DNA from: Mycolicibacterium sp. 018/SC-01/001
Lineage (GTDB): Bacteria > Actinomycetota > Actinomycetes > Mycobacteriales > Mycobacteriaceae
Assembly (NCBI RefSeq): GCF_007096635.1
Contig: NZ_VKAA01000014.1
Location: 1-64,000, forward strand
DNA length: 64,000 nt
Direction: 5' to 3'
Position 1 is the first letter of the stretch; every line of letters starts with the position of its first letter. A program made the translations under genes and the position numbers. Positions 46,202-55,585 of this stretch are shown here, piece after piece. The notes under the pieces were generated by a model. The model saw only the letters and a program-made list of their open reading frames with translations. It was not told the DNA's origin and made no database searches.

Positions 46202-47059
46202 ATGAACGCACCCGGACACGGCACCTGGCAGCCCGATCCCGAAGGGCGCTACGACTATCGATGGCACGACGGGCAGCGATGGACCGACCAGGTGTCGGCC
46301 GGCGGCCAGGTCATGACCGCACCCCTGGGCCAGCCGCCTCAGCAGCCCCAGGCCCACGTCCAGGCCCAGCCCCTCGGGGACGGCGGGTTCGCCGGTATCA
46401 GTGGCGATCTCGTCGACGGGCGGTTCAGCGAGAAGGAAGCCAAGGCGATCGCCAACCAGAACGCCCGCATGCTGCGGGTGCGCCTGGGCGAGCCGTTCAT
46501 GGCCCGGCAGGGCTCGATGGTCGCCTACCAGGGCAACGTCGATTTCTCGTTCGAGGGCGGCGGCGCGTCCCGGTTCATCAAGAAGGCGCTGACCGGCGAG
46601 GGGCTGCCGTTGATGCGATGCGCCGGCCAGGGCGACGTCTTCCTCGCCGAGCGCGCCTACGACGTCCATCTGCTGAATCTGACCAACTCGGGCCTGTCCA
46701 TCAGCGGCAAGAACGTGCTGGCGTTCTCGTCCAGCCTGGACTGGAACATCGAGCGCGTGAGGGGCGGCAGCATCGCCACCGGCGGGCTGTTCAACACCAC
46801 GCTGCGAGGCACCGGCTGGGTCGCGCTGACCACCGACGGGCCGCCGGTGGTGCTCAACGCCGGCGAAGCGCCGACGTTCGCCGACACGAACGCCGTGGTC
46901 GCGTGGTCGGCCAATCTGCAGACCCAGCTCAAGACGAGCTTCAAGGCCGGCGCACTGATCGGGCGCGGCTCGGGCGAAGCCGTGCAGGTCTCGTTCTACG
47001 GCAACGGATTCGTGATCGTGCAGCCCTCGGAGGGTGTGCAGGTCCCCACCGCGCAATAG
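46202..47059 (+). CDS. DUF2510-AIM24 domain protein
   Basis: A 285-residue protein. Residues 5-32 are a DUF2510 motif (WQPDPEGRYDYRWHDGQRW), a short domain frequent at the front of actinobacterial membrane-associated proteins. After a Gln/Pro-rich linker comes an AIM24-type beta-sandwich (about 70-280), named for a mitochondrial protein; bacterial members resemble TRAP-like folds of unknown role. No membrane helix or signal. ATG 46202 is fixed by the leaderless -10. Confidence 0.83.
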   Translation: MNAPGHGTWQPDPEGRYDYRWHDGQRWTDQVSAGGQVMTAPLGQPPQQPQAHVQAQPLGDGGFAGISGDLVDGRFSEKEAKAIANQNARMLRVRLGEPFMARQGSMVAYQGNVDFSFEGGGASRFIKKALTGEGLPLMRCAGQGDVFLAERAYDVHLLNLTNSGLSISGKNVLAFSSSLDWNIERVRGGSIATGGLFNTTLRGTGWVALTTDGPPVVLNAGEAPTFADTNAVVAWSANLQTQLKTSFKAGALIGRGSGEAVQVSFYGNGFVIVQPSEGVQVPTAQ

Positions 47060-47065
47060 CCGACC

Positions 47066-47497
47066 CTACAGCTCCAGCATCACCGTGACCGGGCCGTCGT
47101 TGACGAGCTCGACCGCCATGTCGGCCCCGAACGCGCCGGTTTGCACGTGTGCGCCGAGGGCGCGCAACGCTTCGCAGAACGCGTCCACCAGCGGCTCGGC
47201 GATCGCACCGGGCGCCGCCGCGTTCCATGTCGGGCGCCGCCCCTTGCTCGTGTTGCCGTACAGCGTGAACTGGCTGACCACCAGGATCGGTGCGTCGATG
47301 TCCGCGGCAGCCTTCTCGTCATCGAGAATCCGCAGTCGCCAGAGCTTTTCGGCCATCCGGGCGGCTTTGGCCGCGTCGTCGTCGTGGGTGAGGCCGACAA
47401 GCGCGAGCAATCCCTGCGTCGCCGGCACGATCTCGCCGATGACCTCGCCGGCCACGATCACCCGAGCCGAGATGACCCGCTGCACCAGCACGCGCAT
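47066..47497 (-). CDS. dtd: D-aminoacyl-tRNA deacylase
   Basis: A 143-residue enzyme that removes D-amino acids (and glycine from tRNA-Ala) wrongly loaded on tRNA. It has the family length and motifs: MRVLVQRV at the start, SQFTLYG and NDGPVT for the substrate-selecting cross-subunit pocket. It directly abuts the DUF305 gene (stop and start adjacent), so the two are probably co-transcribed, though functionally unrelated. Confidence 0.95.
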   Translation of the reverse strand: MRVLVQRVISARVIVAGEVIGEIVPATQGLLALVGLTHDDDAAKAARMAEKLWRLRILDDEKAAADIDAPILVVSQFTLYGNTSKGRRPTWNAAAPGAIAEPLVDAFCEALRALGAHVQTGAFGADMAVELVNDGPVTVMLEL

Positions 47498-48127
47498 CTA
47501 GAGCGTTCCGAGGATCTGCTTCATCGTCGCGATCTCGCGCTGCTGGGTGTCGATGATGCTCTGAGCCAACGTCTTGGCGTCTGCCGCCTCACCGTCCTGC
47601 AGTTCCGTCTGCGCCATCCGCACCGCACCTTCGTGGTGGGCGATCATGCCGGTCAGGAATTGGCGCGCCGCATCCACGCCCTGGGCCTGCCGCAGCTGGT
47701 CGAGCTGCTGGTCGCTCATCATGCCCATGTCGGACATGTCGTGACCCTCGTGGTTCATCGGCGCGGCGTTCCACTCGGTGAGCCACTGCTGCATGGTCGC
47801 GATCTCGGGACCCTGGGCGGCTTTGATCTGGTTGGCCAGCTCGACGACGCGGGGATCGATTTCCTGCTTGGCCAGGATGATGTCGCTCATGACGATCGCC
47901 TGCTCGTGGTGGGGCACCATGCCGGCGGCGAACGACACGTCGGCATCGTTGTGGCCGGCGGCCGGGTCGGCACTCTGCGTCATCGACCCGTGATCGTGGC
48001 CGTCGTCGCCGTGTTCAGCGGAGGTACTCGTCGCGCCGGCATCGTTTTGACCGGAGCTGCTACATCCGGCCAGCAGCACCATCAGTGCGGTTCCTGCAGC
48101 CGCGATCGCAGCCTTCGAGGTGGACAT
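47498..48127 (-). CDS. DUF305 copper-associated lipoprotein
   Basis: A 209-residue lipoprotein (lipobox LLAGC, Cys22). A His/Asp/Met-rich segment (HGDDGHDHGSM) precedes a four-helix ferritin-like DUF305 domain with repeated H-H-E motifs (MVPHHEQAI, MIAHHEGAV) and a Met/His-rich stretch between. Such proteins are frequently found beside copper genes and may store or bind copper outside the membrane. It is divergent from copZ and copA across a CsoR-type palindrome, which probably controls both sides. Confidence 0.85.
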   Translation of the reverse strand: MSTSKAAIAAAGTALMVLLAGCSSSGQNDAGATSTSAEHGDDGHDHGSMTQSADPAAGHNDADVSFAAGMVPHHEQAIVMSDIILAKQEIDPRVVELANQIKAAQGPEIATMQQWLTEWNAAPMNHEGHDMSDMGMMSDQQLDQLRQAQGVDAARQFLTGMIAHHEGAVRMAQTELQDGEAADAKTLAQSIIDTQQREIATMKQILGTL

Positions 48128-48154
48128 CGTCGTCGCTCCTGTCTCTAGCTTTTT

Positions 48155-48171
48155 ATACCCTAGGGGGGTAT
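48155..48171. promoter_or_regulatory. CsoR-type copper operator between divergent copper genes
   Basis: ATACCCTAGGGGGGTAT is an imperfect palindrome with a G-tract, like the sites bound by CsoR copper sensors. It is 28 bases from the DUF305 start and 50 from copZ, so one site could repress both transcripts until copper arrives. No csoR gene lies in the window, so the regulator would act from elsewhere. Confidence 0.6.
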
Positions 48172-48220
48172 GGTACCCAACATCGGGCCGGTGCGTCACG
48201 CCGCCCGGGAGAGGACTCCC

Positions 48221-48427
48221 ATGAGCACCATCACCATCGCTGTCGACGGTATGACCTGCAGCGGGTGCGCGTCCTCGGTGCGTGCGGAGCTGGCACACCT
48301 GCCCGGCGTGACCGGGGTCGACATCGATCTCGCCCACGGTACCGTCGCGATCTCCAGTGATCGGCCACTCGATGCGGAGGCTGTGCGCGCTGCGATCGAC
48401 GAGGCCGGCTATCAGCTCGCGAGTTGA
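48221..48427 (+). CDS. copZ: CopZ-like copper chaperone (HMA domain)
   Basis: A 68-residue ferredoxin-like heavy-metal-binding protein with the copper site MTCSGC at 9-14. It would carry Cu(I) to the adjacent P-type ATPase. ATG 48221 follows GAGAGGA. One base separates its stop from the ATPase start, so the two are made together. Confidence 0.9.
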   Translation: MSTITIAVDGMTCSGCASSVRAELAHLPGVTGVDIDLAHGTVAISSDRPLDAEAVRAAIDEAGYQLAS

Positions 48428-48428
48428 G

Positions 48429-50666
48429 ATGTCGGCGCCGACACCCACATCGGCAGTGACGTCGCTCGAGCTGTCGATCGACGGGATGACCTGCGCCTCG
48501 TGCGCTGCACGAGTGGAAAAGAAGCTGAACAAACTCGACGGCGTCGCAGCCACGGTGAACTTCGCGACCGAGAAGGCGCGCGTCGAATACGACGGACACG
48601 TCACGACCGACCAGCTCCTCGCCGCGGTCGAAGCGGCCGGCTACCACGCCTCGCTCCCCCAGCAGTTGCCGGCAGAAGAGGCGGCCGAGGATCCTGCCGC
48701 CGCGCTACGCCGCCGCCTGCTCGTCTGTGTGGCGCTGTCGGTGCCGGTGATCGCGCTGGCCATGGTTCCGGCCTGGCAGTTCACCTACTGGCAGTGGCTG
48801 TCGCTGACGCTGGCGGCGCCGGTGGTGATCTGGGGCGGATGGCCGTTCCATGTCGCGACGTGGACCAATCTGCGGCACCGCGCGGTGACGATGGACACGC
48901 TGGTCTCGGTGGGCACGCTGTCGGCGTTCGGCTGGTCGGTGTACGCGCTGTTCTGGGGTCATGCGGGCATGCCGGGGATGACGCATCCGTTCGCGCTGAC
49001 GATCTCGCGCACCGACGGCACCGGCAACATCTACCTGGAGGCTGCAGCCGGAGTCACCACCTTCTTGATCGCGGGGCGCTACCTCGAAGCCAAGGCCAAA
49101 CGACAGGCCGGGGCGGCGCTGCGAGCACTGCTCGACATGGGCGCCAAAGACGTGTCGGTGCGCAGAGACGGTCGCGAGCATCGGATTCCGATCGAGCAGC
49201 TGCGCGCGGGTGACGAGTTCGTGGTGCGGCCCGGGGAGAAGATCGCCGCGGACGGTGTTGTGGTGGAGGGCCGTTCGGCGGTCGACGCGTCGATGCTGAC
49301 CGGCGAATCGATGCCGGTCGACGTGCAGCCTGATGACGAGGTCGTCGGCGCGACGGTCAACGTCGACGGCTTGCTGGTCGTGCGCGCCCGACGGGTGGGT
49401 ACGGATACGCAGCTGGCACAGATGGCGCGACTTGTCGAGAACGCACAGAACGGCAAGGCGTCCGCACAGCGGCTGGCCGACCGTGTCTCTGCGGTGTTCG
49501 TTCCGGTCGTGATCGCCCTGGCCCTTGCGACGCTTGGCTTCTGGCTGGTCGCTGGAGCGCCCGCAGCGGCTGCCTTCACCGCTGCGGTGTCGGTGCTGAT
49601 CATCGCGTGCCCGTGTGCGCTGGGGCTGGCGACGCCGACCGCTTTGATGGTCGGGACGGGACGCGGTGCGCAGCTGGGCATCCTGATCAAGGGGCCCGAG
49701 GTGCTGGAGTCGACCCGGCGGGTCGACACGCTGATTCTCGACAAGACCGGGACGGTGACGACGGGGACCATGACGATCACGGGTGTCGACGCCTGCGACG
49801 GGGAACACCCCGACGAGGTGCTGCGGATGGCCGGGGCTGTCGAAGCGGCGTCGGAACATCCGATTGCGCGAGCCATCAGCAGCGGGGCTGACGACATGCT
49901 CGGCGAGCTGCCGTCGGTCACGTCGTTCGAGAACCTGCGCGGCCTCGGCGTGCAGGGAATCGTCGAGGACCGGACCGTGCTGCTCGGTCGGCCCCGACTG
50001 TTCGAGGAGCAGGGATACCCGGTCGCGCCGGAACTGGCCGATGCGGTGCGGGAGGCCGAGCCTGCCGGCCGCACCGCCGTCCTGGTGGGCTGGGACGGCC
50101 GGGCGCGTGGCGTCCTGAGTGTGGCGGACACGGTGAAACAGACGTCTGCTGAAGCGATTTCGCTGATCGAGCAGCTCGGTCTGACGCCGATCATGGTGAC
50201 GGGAGACAACGAGTCCGTGGCACGCGCGGTGGCGGCCGACGTCGGCATCGAGCGGGTGATCGCCGGTGTGCTCCCGCAGGAGAAGGTCGACATCGTCGTC
50301 AGCCTGCAGCGGGAGGGCAAGGTCGTCGCGATGGTGGGCGACGGTGTCAATGACGCGGCCGCTCTCGCCCAGGCCGATCTCGGGTTGGCGATGGGCAGCG
50401 GTACCGACGTGGCGATCGAGGCCAGCGATCTGACTCTGGTCCGCGACGACCTGCGAGCAGTCCCCGACGCGATTCGCCTGTCCCGCCGCACGCTGAGCAT
50501 CATCAAGGGCAACCTCTTCTGGGCGTTCGCATACAACGTCGCGGCCCTGCCGCTCGCCGCGGCGGGTCTGCTGAATCCGATGATTGCTGGTGCCGCAATG
50601 GCTTTCAGCTCGGTGTTCGTCGTGACCAACAGCCTCCGGCTGCGGGGTTTCACGCCAGCACGCTGA
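48429..50666 (+). CDS. copA: Copper-exporting P1B-type ATPase
   Basis: A 745-residue pump. One N-terminal metal-binding domain (GMTCASC) leads to eight predicted membrane helices with the transmembrane copper site CPC ([12 protein letters not shown]). The actuator has TGES, the phosphorylation site is DKTGT, and hinge GDGVND is present. This identifies a Cu(I) exporter of the CopA/CtpV type, expelling copper to the outside. Operon with copZ; likely induced by copper via the palindrome upstream. Confidence 0.93.
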   Translation: MSAPTPTSAVTSLELSIDGMTCASCAARVEKKLNKLDGVAATVNFATEKARVEYDGHVTTDQLLAAVEAAGYHASLPQQLPAEEAAEDPAAALRRRLLVCVALSVPVIALAMVPAWQFTYWQWLSLTLAAPVVIWGGWPFHVATWTNLRHRAVTMDTLVSVGTLSAFGWSVYALFWGHAGMPGMTHPFALTISRTDGTGNIYLEAAAGVTTFLIAGRYLEAKAKRQAGAALRALLDMGAKDVSVRRDGREHRIPIEQLRAGDEFVVRPGEKIAADGVVVEGRSAVDASMLTGESMPVDVQPDDEVVGATVNVDGLLVVRARRVGTDTQLAQMARLVENAQNGKASAQRLADRVSAVFVPVVIALALATLGFWLVAGAPAAAAFTAAVSVLIIACPCALGLATPTALMVGTGRGAQLGILIKGPEVLESTRRVDTLILDKTGTVTTGTMTITGVDACDGEHPDEVLRMAGAVEAASEHPIARAISSGADDMLGELPSVTSFENLRGLGVQGIVEDRTVLLGRPRLFEEQGYPVAPELADAVREAEPAGRTAVLVGWDGRARGVLSVADTVKQTSAEAISLIEQLGLTPIMVTGDNESVARAVAADVGIERVIAGVLPQEKVDIVVSLQREGKVVAMVGDGVNDAAALAQADLGLAMGSGTDVAIEASDLTLVRDDLRAVPDAIRLSRRTLSIIKGNLFWAFAYNVAALPLAAAGLLNPMIAGAAMAFSSVFVVTNSLRLRGFTPAR

Positions 50667-50668
50667 TG

Positions 50669-52027
50669 TCACGGTCCGTGGTCGTCCTCGGGCAGGAGGT
50701 AGCGCTCGGGGTGGTGGTAGCCGTTGATTCGGCGCCGGCCGGTATCCAACTCCGGTGGTGGCAGCCATTCGGTCTGGCCCCGGTCGTTGGTGTGCGTCGT
50801 CCACCCGGTCTGTTCGACCATGCGATTGTCCGGCCCGCAGGCCAGGGTGAGGCCGGTGATGTCGGTGGCCCCGCCGCTCTTCCATTCGGTGACGTGATGG
50901 ACCTGGGTCCAGTACCCGGGCACCGTGCATCCCGGCCTCGTGCAGCCGCGGGCGGAGGAGTGCAGCACGATCCGCTGCGCCGGGCTCGCCAGGCGTTTCG
51001 TGCGGCCCAGGTAGAGCGGCCGGCTGGTGTGCTGATCGAACACCGCCAAGTAGTGGAACGCGTGTGAAGCCATCCGGATCAAATCGGCCATCGGCAGCAG
51101 CGAGCCACCGCCGGTCACCGCCACCCCGGCACCTTTCTCCAACTCCTGCAGCGTGGTCGAGACGATCACGGTCACCGGTAACCCGTTGTGCGAGCCGAGC
51201 TCTGCCGAGCACAGGGCCATCCGTCCGACGGCCAGCCACGCATCATGATGACGCTGCGCCGCGCTGCGGGTGTCGGTGCGCACCTGGTCCTGGTCGGGTT
51301 CGCCGTCGATGCAGGGGGTGTGGTCGTCGGGGTTGCACATCCCGGGGGCGGCGAGCTTGGCCTGGATCGCTTCGTAGTGGGCGCGGAATTCGGGGGTGAC
51401 CCAGCCGGTCAGTCGGCTCATCCCGTCAGCCTGCTGCTCACCGAGGGTGATGCCACGCTTACGGGCCCGATCGGCATCGGTGGGTTCGGGGCCGTCGGCG
51501 TCGATCATCGCCGCCAACCGGTCGGCGGCTTTGGCCAGCTCGGTCGGGGTCAATCCCCCTCCCAGGGAGGCGAGTTGGCGGTCGGCGGCGGCGCGGGTGT
51601 CGACGTCCACCCACACCGGTAACCCGTCATGGAATTTCGCGATCACCGCGACATGCTCGGCATCCAACACCCCGGCCGCCTGCGCCGCCGCGGTCGCCTC
51701 CCAGACCGGTGGCAGCGGTTCCCCGGTCATCGCCTGCCGCGGCCCCAACGCGGCCGCGTCAGCCATACGGCGTTTCGCCTCCCGCTCAGAGACCCGCAGC
51801 GCGGTGGTCAGTACCTTCTTCCATGACGCCTCCCCGAGCCGGCGCGGCTCCGTCTCGGCCACCAGCCGGGCCAGGATCTGATGCTCCAACGCCGGCACCG
51901 ACCGCACCACCGTCGTTACCTCAGCCATCAGAGCAACCAGCTCACGATGCGAAAGCGTGTCACAGACCTGAGACAGGATCGCGAGCTGAGCCCGCATCCC
52001 CGCCACCGCCTCCGCGACTACATCCAC
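50669..52027 (-). CDS. DUF222/HNH endonuclease domain protein, 13E12 family
   Basis: A 452-residue protein of the mycobacterial 13E12 family. The DUF222 helical region fills most of the length. The C-terminus carries an HNH motif (CTRPGCTVPGYWTQVHHV, then ACGPDNRM), a zinc-linked nuclease fold. GTG 52027 is chosen because a perfect SOS box lies directly upstream and the sequence 5' of it is part of the box. Other 13E12 copies are reported to be LexA-regulated. Its role in damaged or mobile DNA is not established. It converges on copA with a two-base gap. Confidence 0.85.
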   Translation of the reverse strand: MDVVAEAVAGMRAQLAILSQVCDTLSHRELVALMAEVTTVVRSVPALEHQILARLVAETEPRRLGEASWKKVLTTALRVSEREAKRRMADAAALGPRQAMTGEPLPPVWEATAAAQAAGVLDAEHVAVIAKFHDGLPVWVDVDTRAAADRQLASLGGGLTPTELAKAADRLAAMIDADGPEPTDADRARKRGITLGEQQADGMSRLTGWVTPEFRAHYEAIQAKLAAPGMCNPDDHTPCIDGEPDQDQVRTDTRSAAQRHHDAWLAVGRMALCSAELGSHNGLPVTVIVSTTLQELEKGAGVAVTGGGSLLPMADLIRMASHAFHYLAVFDQHTSRPLYLGRTKRLASPAQRIVLHSSARGCTRPGCTVPGYWTQVHHVTEWKSGGATDITGLTLACGPDNRMVEQTGWTTHTNDRGQTEWLPPPELDTGRRRINGYHHPERYLLPEDDHGP

Positions 52028-52030
52028 GAA

Positions 52031-52046
52031 TCGAACACTAGTTCGA
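52031..52046. promoter_or_regulatory. LexA SOS box, perfect consensus
   Basis: TCGAACACTAGTTCGA matches the mycobacterial SOS consensus TCGAAC-N4-GTTCGA at all twelve fixed positions. It lies three bases upstream of GTG 52027, so LexA binding would block the start of transcription of the HNH gene. Damage-induced expression is expected. Confidence 0.85.
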
Positions 52047-52142
52047 ACCACCGACAAAACAGCGGCGCGCTGTGACTACAGGGACCTGCGGTGCCAATGA
52101 GAGCAAAGAAACTCGTATACAGGCGCTTTCGACTTTTGAGCT

Positions 52143-53270
52143 CTACTCCCCGTCCGGCTCGGCCTGCCGCGCCCGGAACAGCTTCACATCCGCCTTGAAC
52201 CCCTTCAGGTGCCGTGCGCCGGCGAAGGACCAGCGGAATCTCTCGTCGTCGCCGATCGCCTCCCGCGTGCTCTCGGCCACCAGGACCGAACCCGGCCGGG
52301 CCGCGCCCGTGACGCGAGCGGCCAGGTTCACCGGGCTGCCGAACCAATCCCCTTCGCGGCTCACCGCCATCCCCGACGCCAGCCCGACCCGCAGCCGCGG
52401 GAAATCGCCGTCGTCATCAGTCGCGTCGACCAGCCGCAGCACCGCCTCCAGCAGCGGTATCGGCTCCGGACTCACCAGCATCACCTCGTCGCCGATCGTC
52501 TTGATGAAGCGGACCGGCGCGACGGCGACCTCGCGGGTCATGTCGGCGAGCCGCTGTGCCAGCCGCTCCAGATCCTCGGGCGGCAACGCCTCGCCGAGTC
52601 TGGTGAACCCGACCAGATCGGCGAACGCGATCGTGACCTCGCGCGCACCCGGCAGGTGCTGCCCCTCCGCGCGTTCGGTCGCGTTGACCGCCTCGGTCTC
52701 GATCGCATGCCGCAACTGCAGCAGCAACACGTCCTGGATCAGCGGTCCCAGCAGCGGCGCCAACTCGGCGACGAGCTTCTCCGACGCCTTCGCGATGTCC
52801 AGTTCCGTTGCGGTCGGCTGGAGTACGGCCGCCAGCGAGGCATAGCGCATCGCCTCGGCCGCCCGCGCCAGTCCGTCGCCGAGCAGCCTGGTGATCTGCA
52901 CCAGCTCGTCGGGATCGATGCCCGCGGCCAGGAAGTCGCGGGTGAATTTGGCCGCCTCGGCGTCGGCACGCAACAACACCGCCGCATCCGGATCCTCGAT
53001 GCGCGGCAACCCCATCGCGCGCTGAATCCGCTCGAACAGGTTGAGATCGACGTCGTATTTCTCGGCCGCCTCCCGCGCCGAGATGTAGACACCGTCGTCG
53101 CCGATCACCCGTCTCGACGCGAGCAACATCGGTGATGAACTGGCGCGGATCTGCTCGACGCTCACCCCGCGCTCCAGCAGCCACGGGATCAGCTCGGCCC
53201 GCTCGGCGCGCGCTTCGCCCTCGAGCCCGTCGAGCAGCCCGGTTGCCTCCACATCGACGTCATCGGCCAC
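52143..53270 (-). CDS. Class III adenylyl cyclase, Rv1264-type
   Basis: A 375-residue soluble cyclase that makes cAMP. The N-terminal regulatory region (about 1-200) matches the pH-sensing part of Rv1264. In the catalytic domain Asp218 and Asp261 bind metal, Lys257 and Asp308 read the adenine, Asn315 and Arg319 act at the transition state. All six are four less than the residue numbers I recall for Rv1264, so the alignment is gapless. GTG 53270 is preceded by a leaderless -10 (TAGGTT). cAMP production would rise at low pH if the regulatory domain is conserved. Confidence 0.93.
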   Translation of the reverse strand: MADDVDVEATGLLDGLEGEARAERAELIPWLLERGVSVEQIRASSSPMLLASRRVIGDDGVYISAREAAEKYDVDLNLFERIQRAMGLPRIEDPDAAVLLRADAEAAKFTRDFLAAGIDPDELVQITRLLGDGLARAAEAMRYASLAAVLQPTATELDIAKASEKLVAELAPLLGPLIQDVLLLQLRHAIETEAVNATERAEGQHLPGAREVTIAFADLVGFTRLGEALPPEDLERLAQRLADMTREVAVAPVRFIKTIGDEVMLVSPEPIPLLEAVLRLVDATDDDGDFPRLRVGLASGMAVSREGDWFGSPVNLAARVTGAARPGSVLVAESTREAIGDDERFRWSFAGARHLKGFKADVKLFRARQAEPDGE

Positions 53271-53276
53271 GGGCTC

Positions 53277-53286
53277 AACCTACCGT
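53277..53286. promoter_or_regulatory. Overlapping divergent -10 boxes
   Basis: On the minus strand TAGGTT (53282 to 53277) ends six bases before the cyclase GTG. On the plus strand TACCGT (53281-53286) lies 16 bases before the glycosylase ATG. The two boxes share two bases, so RNA polymerase cannot use both at once. Confidence 0.45.
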
Positions 53287-53302
53287 GCGCTACACACGAA
53301 CC

Positions 53303-53794
53303 ATGGCGTCTCCGACCGTGCACAGTTTCCCCCCGCTGACCGGCGAGCACGCCGAGGTGGTGATCCTGGGCAACATGCCCGGCGTCATCTCGCTGCAACA
53401 GCACCAGTACTACGCTCACCCGCGGAATGCATTCTGGCGAATCATGGCTTCGCTCTTCGACTTCGATGCGACAGCCCCCTATGACGAGCGCGTCCGGCGA
53501 CTCACCGGCGCCGGCGTGGCCGTGTGGGATGTGCTGGCGTCGTGCCGGCGTGTCGGCAGCCTCGATGCGGCCGTCGAGCCGGCCAGCATGGTGGCCAACG
53601 ATTTCGACGCGTTCTTCACCGCACATCCGCACATCGACCGCGTGTACTTCAACGGCGCGGCTGCGGCGACCAACTTTCAGCGCCTCGTCCACACATCACA
53701 CCCGGTGCGCGCCACGCGGTTGCCTTCGACCAGCCCCGCGTACACGGCACCGTTCGACGCCAAGCTGGCGGCATGGCGCCAGATCACCGAGTGA
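53303..53794 (+). CDS. Hypoxanthine/G-U mismatch DNA glycosylase (UDG superfamily family 6)
   Basis: A 163-residue glycosylase. LGNMPGVISL followed by YYAHPRNAFWRIM is typical of the family-6 hypoxanthine-DNA glycosylases, which remove deaminated adenine. The C-terminal LPSTSPAYTAPFDAK holds the second conserved loop. ATG 53303 is chosen; an in-frame GTG at 53285 overlaps its own -10. It ends overlapping the AraC gene by 11 bases. Together with the UdgB gene 3.4 kb away it forms a local repair group. Confidence 0.82.
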   Translation: MASPTVHSFPPLTGEHAEVVILGNMPGVISLQQHQYYAHPRNAFWRIMASLFDFDATAPYDERVRRLTGAGVAVWDVLASCRRVGSLDAAVEPASMVANDFDAFFTAHPHIDRVYFNGAAAATNFQRLVHTSHPVRATRLPSTSPAYTAPFDAKLAAWRQITE

Positions 53795-54587
53795 GCGGGC
53801 CGTGCTGCGCCGCGTACTCGCCCGGCGTGGCGCCGAGCATCGCGCGGTAATCGTTGCTGAAATGAGCCTGGTCGTACCAGCCCAACCGCACCGCCAGGTC
53901 GGCGAAGTCGACATCGGCGTCGGTTTCGATCTCCCACGCGGCGTTCTGCAACCGGTATCGGCACAGCACCCACTTCACCGGCACACCGACGTAGCGGCGG
54001 AACACTCGCTGGGTGCTTCGCACGCTCCATGGTGAGTGCGCCATCACCTGGTCGACCCGCTGCAGATCCGGATCGTCCCGCATCCTCTCGAGCAGCGAGG
54101 TCAGCAGCGGCAGAATCGGATCCACGTGATCGGCGGCTCCGATCACATCATCGAGCTGCTCAGCCGCGCCGATCACGTCGTCATCGAATCCGGTTGCTGC
54201 GCCCAGCAACTCGGGTGTCGCGACGACGACCCGACCCGTGAACGTGGCCGCATCACCACCGAAGCGCGCGACGAATCCACCGGGTGAGAACCGTGCGCCG
54301 ACGACCGCGCCCCGCCCGCTCAACGTCGTGCGGAACACCTGCTCGACGACTCCGTGTACCAGCGTGTTCGGCAGCGGCAGACCGTGCCGTCGAGGTTCAC
54401 TGCCCCATTCCCGGGTGAGGTGCATCGACGGAAACGTCAGGACAGTGCTCTCGAACGGGGGCTCATCCCCGAGATCCCAGGTGACCGACCAGAAGTGCTC
54501 CACGAACCGCGCCGCGGCGCCGCCGGGAGCCCACCGCTGCAGGTCGAAGGCGGACGCGCTGGCGGGCCGGCCGACGACCCCGCGCAT
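53784..54587 (-). CDS. AraC-family transcriptional regulator
   Basis: A 267-residue regulator. An N-terminal effector part is followed by two C-terminal helix-turn-helix units (DQVMAHSPWSVRSTQRVFRR and FADLAVRLGWYDQAHFSNDY). Domain order and the DUF6597-like N-terminus (FVEHFWSVTWDL) fit regulators of small-molecule response. ATG 54587 is chosen; earlier in-frame GTG codons (near 54630) are possible. It is divergent from the VOC gene 63 bases away, which is its likely target. Confidence 0.85.
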   Translation of the reverse strand: MRGVVGRPASASAFDLQRWAPGGAAARFVEHFWSVTWDLGDEPPFESTVLTFPSMHLTREWGSEPRRHGLPLPNTLVHGVVEQVFRTTLSGRGAVVGARFSPGGFVARFGGDAATFTGRVVVATPELLGAATGFDDDVIGAAEQLDDVIGAADHVDPILPLLTSLLERMRDDPDLQRVDQVMAHSPWSVRSTQRVFRRYVGVPVKWVLCRYRLQNAAWEIETDADVDFADLAVRLGWYDQAHFSNDYRAMLGATPGEYAAQHGPLTR

Positions 54588-54650
54588 CGGCTGCTGCGCT
54601 GTCGCCTTTTTCCAAGCCCCCACGCACACGAGGCTACGAAACTTGCGGAC

Positions 54651-55124
54651 ATGTCCACATCCCCCATCCCACCCGGATACACGTCCCTCACCCCGTTCCT
54701 GTGCGTGAACGGAGCAGCCGAGGCGATTGACTTCTACCGCACCGTGTTCGGCGCCACGCTGGTCGAGACGATGGACGGGCCCGACGGCACGATCGCGCAC
54801 GCCGAACTGGACTTCGGCATCGGTCGGCTCCAACTCGGCGACCCGAACGACGCGTACGGCATCACCGCGCAGCCAGGCGACGGCGACGTCGTCACCCATT
54901 CGCTGGCGCTGTATTGCGGCGATGTCGACGGTGTCGTCGAGCGGGCGCGGGAGGCCGGCGCGACGGTCCGCGAGGAGCCCCAGGACTTCGCGACCGGAGA
55001 CCGGTTCGCTTCGCTGCGCGACCCGTTCGGGGTGCGGTGGACGGTGATGACGCGTGTCGAGGAGGTCTCCGCCGAGGAGCGGGACCGCCGACTCGGCGAC
55101 TGGGCGGCGCAGAACGCGAACTGA
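54651..55124 (+). CDS. VOC-family (glyoxalase/PhnB-like) protein
   Basis: A 157-residue protein with two beta-alpha-beta-beta-beta modules of the vicinal-oxygen-chelate fold. It opens LTPFLCVNGAAEAIDFYRTVFG, a PhnB-type pattern often lacking full metal ligands. Members include glyoxalases, dioxygenases and antibiotic-binding proteins; nothing visible chooses. Its divergent AraC regulator suggests it responds to a compound the regulator senses. Confidence 0.83.
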   Translation: MSTSPIPPGYTSLTPFLCVNGAAEAIDFYRTVFGATLVETMDGPDGTIAHAELDFGIGRLQLGDPNDAYGITAQPGDGDVVTHSLALYCGDVDGVVERAREAGATVREEPQDFATGDRFASLRDPFGVRWTVMTRVEEVSAEERDRRLGDWAAQNAN

Positions 55125-55132
55125 CGGGCCGT

Positions 55133-55138
55133 TACCGT
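55133..55138 (+). promoter_or_regulatory. Leaderless -10 box for the HIT gene
   Basis: TACCGT fits TANNNT and ends six bases before ATG 55145, the commonest spacing for leaderless mycobacterial transcripts. Confidence 0.5.
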
Positions 55139-55144
55139 GAGGCA

Positions 55145-55582
55145 ATGTCCTGCGTCTTCTGCGCCATCGTCGCCGGCGAGGCCCCGGCCATCACGATCCA
55201 CGAGGACGACGACCACCTGGCGATCCTCGACATCCGCCCCTTCACCCGGGGCCACACCCTGGTCATCCCCAAGAGGCACACCGTCGACCTGACCGACACC
55301 CCGCCCGCCACCGTGGCCTCGATGATGCGGCTGGGACAGCGCATCGCGAAGGCGGCGCGGGCGTCGGGTCTGCACGCCGACGGCAACAACATCGCGATCA
55401 ACGACGGCAAGGCCGCCTTCCAAACGGTGTTCCACATCCATCTGCACGTGGTGCCGCGCCGCGACGGCGACAAGCTGTCGTTCGCGAAGGGGATGCTGCT
55501 GCGCCGAGACGGCGACCGCGAGGAGACGGGACGTCTGCTGCGCGAGGCCCTGGCGCACATCGACGCCGCCGAGTTGGATTGA
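55145..55582 (+). CDS. HIT-family nucleotide hydrolase (Rv1262c-like)
   Basis: A 145-residue Hint-branch protein. The zinc-binding CVFC at residues 3-6 and the histidine triad HIHLHV give the signature. It should hydrolyse AMP-linked compounds such as adenosine phosphoramidates. Three bases separate its stop from the Ddn-like gene, so the two form a small operon; the order matches Rv1262c-Rv1261c from memory. Confidence 0.93.
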   Translation: MSCVFCAIVAGEAPAITIHEDDDHLAILDIRPFTRGHTLVIPKRHTVDLTDTPPATVASMMRLGQRIAKAARASGLHADGNNIAINDGKAAFQTVFHIHLHVVPRRDGDKLSFAKGMLLRRDGDREETGRLLREALAHIDAAELD

Positions 55583-55585
55583 CCC

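Noticed and set aside
48705-51239. 844-codon minus-strand open frame over copA
   Set aside because: Opposite a P-type ATPase with all its motifs; translation is Arg/His/Gln-rich and featureless.
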